Source: Candidatus Gastranaerophilales bacterium
GTDB taxonomy: Bacteria > Cyanobacteriota > Vampirovibrionia > Gastranaerophilales > Gastranaerophilaceae
Assembly: GCA_944323095.1 (NCBI GenBank)
Contig: CALURE010000118.1
Coordinates: forward strand, 1-5,221
DNA: 5,221 bases
Direction: 5' to 3'
The notes below the pieces were generated by a model, which saw only the letters and a list, made by a program, of their open reading frames with translations, ran no database searches and had not been told where the DNA came from. The position numbers and the translations under genes were made by a program. Below, one piece after another: positions 1 through 5,221 of the stretch. The first letter of the stretch is position 1. Each line of letters begins with the position of its first letter.

Positions 1-1367
1 ATTTCTATCGGGTCTTCAATTGTTGTAATATTAACATCTTCATCATTCAAACTTTTCAATACAGAATAAAGAGTTGTGGTTTTACCTGAACCTGTAGGCC
101 CTGATGTCAGAATAATACCATTCGGGCAGCTTACCATATTTTTTATTTTAGCAATATCTTCATCTGACCCGCCCACAAGTTTAATATTTTTATCTTCCGC
201 ATTCAAGCTGACAGCCGGAGCAAGTACACGAATTACAACCTTTTCTTTACCTGAAACAGGAAGTGTATTTATACGAAAATCATAAGATCCGTTTTTATAT
301 TTAATTGAAAAAGTACCGTCCTGCGGTCTTCTGTGTTCTGCGATATTCATTCTTGACAAAACTTTAAAACGAGCAATAACAGAAGTCTCAACTTTGGGAG
401 GAATATCAAGAACTTTTTGCAGCATGCCGTCTTTTCTGTATCTTACAATATACCCTGAAAGCCTTGGTTCTATGTGGATATCTGACACGTGGTTATCAAT
501 AGCATTAGTAATTATCTGGTTTACAAACTTTGCAACTGAACCTGTTGAATCTTTAAGCTGTTTGTCAACCATATCAGCCAGAGATTCTTCAATTTCAAGT
601 TCTTCGGCTTCACTCTCAATCTGTTTAATAACCTTTTCAGTCTCTTTTTTCTGTTCACTGAAAAAGGTATTTAAAGAATTTTCAAACTCGTAATGAGTCA
701 TCAACAGCTGTTTGGGATTCTGTCCGGTCAGATAAATAATTTCTTTTAATACATCAGTAGTAACAGGAGTAACAACACCTAAAATTAAGGTTTTACCATC
801 TGAAGAAATAGGAATAATTTTATTTGTCTTAATAAAATCTTCCGGAAGCAGTTTAATAAATTTGTCCTGTCCGGCCAGCTGTTCCGGGGTAACCAGATCA
901 TAACCGGTTTGCAGATGAAGTATCTCTTTCAGCTGCTCAAGCGATATAAATCCTAGTTTAAATAAGGTAGATCCAATAGGGATTTTTTGTCGTTTGCTCT
1001 CTGCAAGAGCCTGCAGCAGCTGTACATCATTAATATAACCTTTCTGTACAAGAAGTTCACCGAGACGAACCTGCTTGGAGGTGCCGTCATCTGCGCTGCT
1101 GCTTTTTTGCATTTCTTCTTTCAGACTGTTAATTAAATCATAAAGATCTTGGTCCGGAACCTGAATAAATTTTATCTGCTGAGGATAAAATTCTTTCAGT
1201 TTAAGGTTTATAACATCCTTATCAGAAGAAGAATTAATTGCTACAAACAGGTAATTGTCTTTAACACTAATTGGAACAAATTTGTATTGTTCCAATAGTG
1301 CACTATCAACCTTATTCAGTATCTGGGAATTGACACTGTTTTTTAACCTGTTTAGTAATTCATTCAT
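1..1367 (-). CDS. pilB: PilB/GspE-family assembly ATPase (C-terminus outside window)
   Basis: This is a cytoplasmic hexameric secretion ATPase that powers extension of type IV pili or type II pseudopili. It starts with ATG at 1367; an in-frame TAA lies 15 bases upstream. The frame stays open for 455 codons to the window edge. Residues 21-84 and 171-232 both look like the alpha/beta half of a T2SSE_N/MshEN domain. Between them, residues 101-124 (RLGELLVQKGYI...) and 130-153 (PIGSTLFKLGFI...LQ) are two MshEN-type motifs. An acidic, probably helical linker covers about 232-275. The ATPase part shows DIHIEP (296-301), RPQDG (347-351), RINTLPVSG (365-373), Walker A GPTGSGKTT (423-431) and the Asp-box start TIEDPIE (449-455). 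Walker B and the His box must lie beyond base 1. The gene follows the secretin by 17 bases that contain no G, so it has no Shine-Dalgarno and is probably translationally coupled. I infer PilB rather than GspE mainly from the PilQ-like neighbour. Confidence 0.93.
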   Translation of the reverse strand, partial: MNELLNRLKNSVNSQILNKVDSALLEQYKFVPISVKDNYLFVAINSSSDKDVINLKLKEFYPQQIKFIQVPDQDLYDLINSLKEEMQKSSSADDGTSKQVRLGELLVQKGYINDVQLLQALAESKRQKIPIGSTLFKLGFISLEQLKEILHLQTGYDLVTPEQLAGQDKFIKLLPEDFIKTNKIIPISSDGKTLILGVVTPVTTDVLKEIIYLTGQNPKQLLMTHYEFENSLNTFFSEQKKETEKVIKQIESEAEELEIEESLADMVDKQLKDSTGSVAKFVNQIITNAIDNHVSDIHIEPRLSGYIVRYRKDGMLQKVLDIPPKVETSVIARFKVLSRMNIAEHRRPQDGTFSIKYKNGSYDFRINTLPVSGKEKVVIRVLAPAVSLNAEDKNIKLVGGSDEDIAKIKNMVSCPNGIILTSGPTGSGKTTTLYSVLKSLNDEDVNITTIEDPIE

Positions 1368-1384
1368 TTTATTAATATTTTAGT

Positions 1385-3247
1385 CTATAATGTTTCGGAA
1401 TTTCCAACTGCATCCTCGGTATCAGTAACAATTTTCGGAGTAATCATTATAATCATTTCACTTTTACTCTTTGTTGATGTTGTTGATCTGAATAAAGTTC
1501 CGATAAGGGGCAGATCTCCTATGATAGGTACTTTCCCGACGTTTTTAGTTTCTTCTTCTGTAATCATTCCGCCAATAACAAGTGTTTCACCATCTTTTAT
1601 TCTTATATTTTTCAAATCCAATTTTCTGTGTGAGAGCAATGTTGCTGCGGTATATGGACCTGCACTGTCTGTCGCAGAAACTTCTCTTAATATCGTAGAA
1701 TACTCAGGATTTATATTTAAAGTTACATAACCGTCAGGGCTGATAAAAGGAGTTATTGAAACCTGAATACCGGCATCATCAGCGATATTATACTCTCTTG
1801 TTGCAATAGTACCGCCTGTATATGCGCTTTGATCAGATTCTGTTGATTCAATATAATCCTCTGTAACATCAATAGTAGCTTGCTGTCCGTTTGTTATTAA
1901 TATTCTAGGATTTGAAACAACACGGCCTTTTCCATTTTTTACAAGGAAATTAATTGAATAAGAAATGTTTACAGGCCCGTTAAAAGGAGTTAATGTACCA
2001 ATCCGTTCAGGTTCTCCTTCTTCTCCGGTATTCCATACTTCATATCCGCTTCCCTTAAAAAATATAGGGTGCATAGGATCAGTTCTTGTTGTTTCACCGT
2101 CAAATGAAGCAGAAAAAGTATTACTTAAGAAAGTCCAGTTGTTTTGTAAAGTTTTGCTTCCTTCTTCATTCAACTCGATAATGGCAACTTCAAGATATGC
2201 CTGCGGCTGTTTTTTATCTGTTTCAGCAATAAAATCTTTTATCATTTCAACCTGCTGGTTAGATCCGCCGATAACACTTATAGTTCCAAGCTGTGAATAG
2301 TAAGCAACAGAAAGATTTTGCAATCCGAATGAAGAAACAGAGCCGCTCAATTTACCATCTAAAGTACAAGCAACAGTACCACCGTTCAATGCGATAGAAC
2401 TGGAGCCGCCTCCACCGCCGCCTTCGCCACCTTCAGCTGCAGCACCGGTCATTACACCGGCAGCACCGCCTGTAGCTCCGCCGCCTTCGCCGCCACCTGC
2501 ACCGCTAGCTGCAGGAAGCAACATTTTACAAATCATATCTGCCATTTCTGCAGGAGTAGTATAGTTTACTTTAAAAGTTGTGGTCTGAGGCTTTTTATCA
2601 AATTGCTCCACAATTTTTTTAGCTATATTAACATCATTTTTAGAACCGAAAACAATCAACTCATTTGTTACAGGATTTGTTGTAACAATATCAGTACCGG
2701 AAAGTCCCGGTTTATTCATTGCATAAATATTTTTATTTAAGAAATCTGCAAGAGCAGCGGCACTGACATACTTAACAGGGATTAAAGTCATATCCTGTTT
2801 TGAAAAATTCAAACCATCAGTTCCTGCTTTTGCAACAATTATTGTGTTACCGTCCACTGCATAATTAAGACCGTTAATTTCCATAATCATGTCAAACGCA
2901 TCTGCCAGAGGAACTTCTACCAGATCAAGCGTTACATTGCCTGTGACTGAATCATGAAAAACAATATTCATGCCTGCTTTATCAGCAAACATTCTTAACA
3001 CCTGTTTAACATCGGAATCTCTCAAACTAATGCTTACCGGAATATTTTTCTTAGTAAAACTTACATCACCTTTCAGTCTCAATGAAAATTCATTCGGCTG
3101 TTCGTCACGAAGTTCAGGCTTTATAAGATTTGCATCCTGAAATATTCCAACATCTTCCATTGCAGCAACAGTTAAAGCGCTATTTGAAAAACAAAAAGCC
3201 GTTAACATTATACCTGCAATAATTTTTCCAATAATTTTATTTTTCAT
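1385..3247 (-). CDS. pilQ: PilQ-like outer-membrane secretin
   Basis: This protein would oligomerise into the gated outer-membrane channel through which a type IV pilus or type II substrate passes. Its 620 residues start with ATG after an AGGAG Shine-Dalgarno 5 bases away. Residues 1-29 are a Sec signal peptide: KNK, a hydrophobic core, then a probable cut after VAA. The STN/N0 domain covers about 68-140 (SISLRDSDVKQVLRMFADK...), of the PilQ type. An N1-like domain covers about 151-220 (LIPVKY... and NELIVFGSKNDV). A further N-domain at about 222-346 is interrupted by a Gly-rich insert at 248-282. The secretin domain covers about 347-608, with VVSNPRILITNGQQATI (443-459) and the C-terminal signature VGKVPIIGDLPLIGTLFRS (570-588) followed by EMIIMITPKIV. 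It lies between the PilP-like and PilB-like genes, 25 and 17 bases away. No AMIN domain is evident. GspD is the alternative; the N0 style and the neighbours favour PilQ. Confidence 0.95.
   Translation of the reverse strand: MKNKIIGKIIAGIMLTAFCFSNSALTVAAMEDVGIFQDANLIKPELRDEQPNEFSLRLKGDVSFTKKNIPVSISLRDSDVKQVLRMFADKAGMNIVFHDSVTGNVTLDLVEVPLADAFDMIMEINGLNYAVDGNTIIVAKAGTDGLNFSKQDMTLIPVKYVSAAALADFLNKNIYAMNKPGLSGTDIVTTNPVTNELIVFGSKNDVNIAKKIVEQFDKKPQTTTFKVNYTTPAEMADMICKMLLPAASGAGGGEGGGATGGAAGVMTGAAAEGGEGGGGGGSSSIALNGGTVACTLDGKLSGSVSSFGLQNLSVAYYSQLGTISVIGGSNQQVEMIKDFIAETDKKQPQAYLEVAIIELNEEGSKTLQNNWTFLSNTFSASFDGETTRTDPMHPIFFKGSGYEVWNTGEEGEPERIGTLTPFNGPVNISYSINFLVKNGKGRVVSNPRILITNGQQATIDVTEDYIESTESDQSAYTGGTIATREYNIADDAGIQVSITPFISPDGYVTLNINPEYSTILREVSATDSAGPYTAATLLSHRKLDLKNIRIKDGETLVIGGMITEEETKNVGKVPIIGDLPLIGTLFRSTTSTKSKSEMIIMITPKIVTDTEDAVGNSETL
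2396..2506 (-). repeat. Gly/Ala-rich low-complexity insert within the secretin
   Basis: This segment encodes secretin residues 248-284. It is almost all Gly, Ala, Glu and Ser, with two GGEGGG-type units and a run of six glycines. Its bases are markedly GC-richer than the rest of the gene. It interrupts the last N-domain before the secretin core, where known secretins carry a flexible, variable constriction loop. The role as a flexible pore loop is inferred from that position. Confidence 0.8.
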
Positions 3248-3252
3248 ATCTG

Positions 3253-3257
3253 CTCCT
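3253..3257 (-). promoter_or_regulatory. Shine-Dalgarno AGGAG of the secretin gene
   Basis: AGGAG on the minus strand lies 5 bases before the ATG at 3247. It is the strongest ribosome binding site in the window and fixes the secretin start. Confidence 0.85.
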
Positions 3258-3272
3258 GGTTGTTATATCCTC

Positions 3273-3977
3273 TTATTTATTTGCAATATTTTTACGTCCG
3301 CCGAACTTGCTTTCAAGATTTGATACAGTATTGTAATTTATACCCTCTCCAGTAAGCAGTTCACCGACACCTGCTTTATAAACATTTTCTCCATACTGAA
3401 CTGTTACAATGTCTTTAGCTATGGACAAAATTTTATATCCGTTAATAATATCGCCTGATCTTACAAGATAATCAGCTCCGGCTATATTAAGAATAGCTGA
3501 CGGATTAAGTTTATCAAACATTATACCTGATACTTTTGTTGTCATTACATCAAGCGCCGTAGAGTCAACACTTATTGATTCCGGCGGGGGTAATAAATCA
3601 TATTGTCCCTTTGGTTTTGGTTTTACAACTACACGCTCGCTTTCGGGTAAAAACGGATCTTCCCTGCCGGCATCTACAACTGATAGCGAAACCATATCAT
3701 CACTATTTTGCTGTTCTTCTGACAAAACTGAAACATCATCTTCCACACCGGCACCGCCTTGCTCTGCCGGTGTTGGTGAAGCCGGCATAGATTCTGCGGG
3801 ATTATTATTTTCTATTGAAGTAATATCTTCACCAGAATTTTGCGTGCATCCGGTAGTGTTAATCATTATAACTGACAAAAATAAAACAACAAATCCGGCG
3901 CAGATTTTTTTATTAAGGCTCCAAAACCGGTCTTTTGTATCTTCTTCATAAAATCTGTCAATAAAATTTTTACTCAC
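3273..3977 (-). CDS. PilP/GspC-like periplasmic linker protein
   Basis: This 234-residue protein has a cytoplasmic-type basic/acidic N-terminus (1-24), a hydrophobic segment (about 25-40), a low-complexity periplasmic stretch rich in Ser, Pro, Glu and Asp (45-100), the motif GREDPF (104-109) and a Pro-rich linker (112-133). A C-terminal beta-rich domain (about 141-207) reads VSGIMFDKLNPSAILNIAG...YLVRSGDIINGYKILSI. The G-R-x-D-P-F motif and that domain match the PilP/GspC homology region, which in known systems binds the secretin N-domains and connects them to the inner-membrane platform. No PDZ domain follows, so it resembles PilP more than full-length GspC. TTGC at 41-44 is a poor lipobox (Thr at -3), so it may be a membrane-anchored protein rather than a lipoprotein. 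The start is GTG, supported by AGGTGG just upstream; there is no in-frame ATG before Met38. It is the first gene of the pilus cluster, 25 bases before the secretin. Confidence 0.83.
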   Translation of the reverse strand: MSKNFIDRFYEEDTKDRFWSLNKKICAGFVVLFLSVIMINTTGCTQNSGEDITSIENNNPAESMPASPTPAEQGGAGVEDDVSVLSEEQQNSDDMVSLSVVDAGREDPFLPESERVVVKPKPKGQYDLLPPPESISVDSTALDVMTTKVSGIMFDKLNPSAILNIAGADYLVRSGDIINGYKILSIAKDIVTVQYGENVYKAGVGELLTGEGINYNTVSNLESKFGGRKNIANK

Positions 3978-3980
3978 TTG

Positions 3981-3986
3981 CCACCT
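3981..3986 (-). promoter_or_regulatory. Shine-Dalgarno AGGTGG supporting the GTG start
   Basis: AGGTGG on the minus strand ends 3 bases before the GTG at 3977. It matches the 3' part of the consensus GGAGGTG (AGGTG core, 4 bases from the start codon). It decides the start of the PilP-like gene, which has no nearby ATG in frame. Confidence 0.7.
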
Positions 3987-4008
3987 ATTTCTATTTATAT
4001 CCTGTCTT

Positions 4009-4040
4009 ATTATAATGAAATATTATTTTAAACGTATCAA
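4009..4040 (-). promoter_or_regulatory. Weak second candidate promoter for the pilus cluster
   Basis: On the minus strand TTGATA (4035-4040) is followed by a perfect TATAAT (4009-4014). The spacer is 20 bases, too long for a normal sigma-70 promoter, so this is doubtful. If used, it would give a leader of about 25 bases, with transcription starting near 4002. The AT-rich background makes chance TATAAT boxes common. Confidence 0.2.
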
Positions 4041-4070
4041 TTATTTAGTGTATTTAATTCAAAAAATTCC

Positions 4071-4094
4071 ATAATAATAATTAATTATTATTAT
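4071..4094. repeat. Perfect 24-bp AT-only palindrome over the promoter
   Basis: The 24 bases are their own reverse complement, made of ATAATAATAATT and its mirror half. The palindrome covers five of the six -10 bases of the pilus-cluster promoter and the expected transcription start. It has no loop, so it is better suited as a dimer-binding DNA site than as an RNA hairpin. Low-complexity AT sequence is the simple alternative. No binding protein is identifiable. Confidence 0.6.
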
Positions 4095-4118
4095 AGCATG
4101 CTTTTGTATTCATTGCAA
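4090..4118 (-). promoter_or_regulatory. Strong sigma-70 promoter of the pilP-pilQ-pilB cluster
   Basis: On the minus strand TTGCAA (-35, 4113-4118) is separated by exactly 17 bases from a perfect TATAAT (-10, 4090-4095). The -10 is preceded by TGC, giving an extended -10 (TGCTATAAT). Transcription would start near 4083, leaving an untranslated leader of about 105 bases before the GTG at 3977. No other good promoter lies between here and the secretin, so all three pilus genes are probably transcribed from it. Confidence 0.75.
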
Positions 4119-4138
4119 AAAACTAAAAAATATTAAGA

Positions 4139-4154
4139 CATATTAACAAATATG
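4139..4154 (-). terminator. Weak possible terminator after the kinase gene
   Basis: On the minus strand CATATT, loop TGTT, AATATG forms a 6-bp stem 34 bases after the kinase stop codon. Two T-runs (TTTTTT) follow within about 20 bases. The stem holds only one G-C pair, so it would be unstable. It is the only terminator-like arrangement between the kinase and the pilus promoter. Confidence 0.25.
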
Positions 4155-4187
4155 ATTAATTTGCAGCTGTAAAGACACTATAAAAAT

Positions 4188-5057
4188 TTATTGAAAATTA
4201 TTAGTAATTGTGTGGATATACTCTAAAATTTTATCAAAATATTGTAAATCAGCATTGCCTTCAATAACAAAATCCGCGCACTTTCTGCAAGGAGTAACAT
4301 ATTTTTCCCCGACCTCAAGAATATATTTCCAGTGTTTCAAAGCATTTTCCCTATCCTGATTTCTTTCTTCCTGAGCCCTTTTCATAAATCGGTCATACCT
4401 TATTTCACTGTCTGTTTCAATATATATTTTAACGTCAAAAATATCCTGAATATCTTCATATAATGCAGCAATACCTTCAACTACGATAATTTTATCCGAT
4501 TCTATTTTTAAAGCGTTAGGGATAGATACTCCTGTACCATTAGGGACATAGCGCGGGGCATAAACAGTTTTACCGACAGCAAGAGCTTCCAAATCATTTT
4601 TAAGCAACTCGAGCTGAAAATTTTGCGGCGCATCAATATCGTAGCCGTTATCACGTAAATTATCGAAACTTCCGTATGTTTTAATAAGATTTGAAATATC
4701 GTTAAAGTAATTATCTGTACTGAGAACAGAAACAGGCATAGACAATTGTTCAATGATATTTTTAATCTCACGGCATATAGTAGACTTGCCTGAGGCTGAC
4801 TCGCCTGTTATACCTATAAGAAATCGTCTCGTTGGGTTATTAATCAGTCTTTTTGTAAATCTTGATATAAAATCCGGGTTAACAAATTTAAAAATCGGAT
4901 ATTCACATTTTTTGTCATAAGCAATGATTTGCTTAAACTTTGTTTGGAGGTAAAAGGCAAGAAGTTCACGTCCGGTTTTTGAGTTAAAATCCGGTTTAAG
5001 GATTTTATCAGCGGAATTAAGTTCTTTTTCAATTAATAACTGCATTATATCATCCAT
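4188..5057 (-). CDS. Uridine kinase/phosphoribulokinase-family P-loop kinase
   Basis: This 289-residue cytoplasmic kinase would transfer phosphate from ATP to a small substrate, classically uridine or cytidine. An N-terminal extension of about 76 residues, which I do not recognise, precedes the kinase core. The core has Walker A GESASGKST (85-93), STDNYF with D115 as the likely catalytic-site acid, DIDAPQNF (140-147) where uridine kinases have an FDHP-type motif, YAPRYVPNGTG (166-176), a beta strand ending IVVEGI (191-196), and an Arg-rich lid around R220-R236 (RYDRFMKRAQEERNQDR). A C-terminal CADFVIEG (260-267) matches the family's ADxVI strand. Classic uridine kinases are about 210 residues, so this one is long. 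ATG at 5057 has no clear Shine-Dalgarno; ATG at 5045 (Met5) is an equally possible start. It is separated from the pilus genes by 210 bases with their own promoter, so a functional link is doubtful. The substrate is uncertain because the substrate-site motifs differ. Confidence 0.85.
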   Translation of the reverse strand: MDDIMQLLIEKELNSADKILKPDFNSKTGRELLAFYLQTKFKQIIAYDKKCEYPIFKFVNPDFISRFTKRLINNPTRRFLIGITGESASGKSTICREIKNIIEQLSMPVSVLSTDNYFNDISNLIKTYGSFDNLRDNGYDIDAPQNFQLELLKNDLEALAVGKTVYAPRYVPNGTGVSIPNALKIESDKIIVVEGIAALYEDIQDIFDVKIYIETDSEIRYDRFMKRAQEERNQDRENALKHWKYILEVGEKYVTPCRKCADFVIEGNADLQYFDKILEYIHTITNNFQ

Positions 5058-5120
5058 ATAATTTATTATGAATGTAATAATACATGAGAAAAATTTTTTT
5101 TGCTAGTGTAATATTAACAA

Positions 5121-5147
5121 ATTTTACATAAAAAATGTTATCGTCAA
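5121..5147 (-). promoter_or_regulatory. Candidate promoter of the kinase gene
   Basis: On the minus strand TTGACG (5142-5147) and TAAAAT (5121-5126) each match the sigma-70 consensus at five of six positions. The spacer is 15 bases, shorter than the ideal 17. The start of transcription would be near 5114, giving a leader of about 57 bases. No better pair was found upstream of the kinase. Confidence 0.4.
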
Positions 5148-5165
5148 CTAAAAACAAACTAATCG

Positions 5166-5221
5166 TACTTTCTTTGCCTCCGGCGGGTCTTCCAGACAGG
5201 GGCACTTTTGATGGCAAAAGT
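5166..5221. repeat. GC-rich dyad-symmetric intergenic element (cut by window edge)
   Basis: This stretch is sharply richer in G+C than the AT-rich DNA beside it, above all at 5176-5203. It holds nested symmetries: TTTGCC (5173-5178) against GGCAAA (5213-5218); GCCTC (5176-5180) against GGGGC (5199-5203, one G-T pair); GTCT-TCC-AGAC (5187-5197); and ACTTTTG-ATGG-CAAAAGT (5204-5221). The foldback structure, the base composition and the lack of a clear gene suggest a dispersed intergenic repeat of the REP/MITE kind. No second copy lies in the window, so the repeat nature is inferred. Confidence 0.45.
5204..5221. other. Hairpin with 7-bp stem and ATGG loop
   Basis: ACTTTTG and CAAAAGT pair perfectly around a 4-base loop. 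The last base of the window is the last stem base, so the stem may be longer. On the minus strand no T-run follows it, so it is not a typical terminator in that direction; on the plus strand the downstream sequence is not visible. Confidence 0.6.

Noticed and set aside
76..693. Plus-strand open frames at 76-285 and 394-693.
   Set aside because: They lie antisense within the assembly ATPase gene, whose minus-strand frame shows the family motifs. They show no recognisable protein features.
1521..2300. Plus-strand open frames at 1521-1730 and 1965-2300.
   Set aside because: They are antisense to the well-supported secretin domain and have no family motifs.
3575..3790. Plus-strand open frame within the PilP-like gene.
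   Set aside because: It is antisense to the low-complexity linker of the PilP-like protein. Its His/Leu-rich composition is what that linker gives when read backwards.
4160..4173. Imperfect palindrome around CAGCTG just after the kinase stop.
   Set aside because: It is short, has two mismatched positions, and is not followed directly by a T-run, so it is neither a terminator nor a convincing operator.
4508..5032. Minus-strand open frames at 4508-4771 and 4844-5032 in another frame of the kinase gene.
   Set aside because: They overlap the kinase frame that contains Walker A and the rest of the family motifs; they are shadows.
5072..5085. Small inverted repeat ATGTA-ATAA-TACAT before the kinase start.
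   Set aside because: A 5-bp AT-rich stem is expected by chance in DNA this AT-rich, and it has no clear regulatory placement.
5135..5221. An open frame on the plus strand from ATG at 5135 to the window edge (29 codons, reading through the GC-rich element to ...GTFDGKS).
   Set aside because: There is no Shine-Dalgarno before the ATG, and the second half is just the foldback element read in one frame. Repeats of this kind often give spurious short ORFs. Extension past the edge would settle it.

Overview
This is an AT-rich window from what looks like a diderm (outer-membrane) bacterium. An outer-membrane secretin gene only makes sense with an outer membrane. The genes are AT-biased, with a few short GC-rich islands. 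I cannot name the species. The gene style would fit AT-rich diderm lineages such as the non-photosynthetic cyanobacterial relatives (Vampirovibrionia/Melainabacteria), but that is a guess.

Every convincing gene is on the minus strand, so the window reads right to left. At the right edge (about 5166-5221) lies a GC-rich stretch with strong dyad symmetry that runs out of the window and looks unlike its surroundings. Next is a P-loop kinase of the uridine kinase/phosphoribulokinase family (4188-5057), with a weak candidate promoter upstream. A 210-base intergenic region follows. It carries a very good minus-strand sigma-70 promoter (TTGCAA, 17 bases, TATAAT with an extended -10), and a perfect 24-bp AT-only palindrome overlaps its -10 box.

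That promoter appears to drive a three-gene type IV pilus/type II secretion-like cluster. The first gene encodes a membrane-anchored PilP/GspC-like protein (3273-3977, GTG start). The second encodes a PilQ-like secretin (1385-3247), 25 bases downstream. The third encodes a PilB/GspE assembly ATPase (1-1367, C-terminus beyond the window), 17 bases downstream. They would cooperate as follows: the ATPase powers pilus or pseudopilus polymerisation from the cytoplasmic side, the secretin forms the outer-membrane gate, and the PilP-like protein links the inner-membrane platform to the secretin across the periplasm. No pilM, pilN or pilO gene precedes pilP here.

I see no tRNA, rRNA, CRISPR array, transposase or complete mobile element. 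I found no clearly new system. The points most worth a second look are the ATPase's N-terminus (MshEN-type motifs between two similar half-domains), the promoter palindrome, the kinase's altered substrate-site motifs and the GC-rich element at the right edge.
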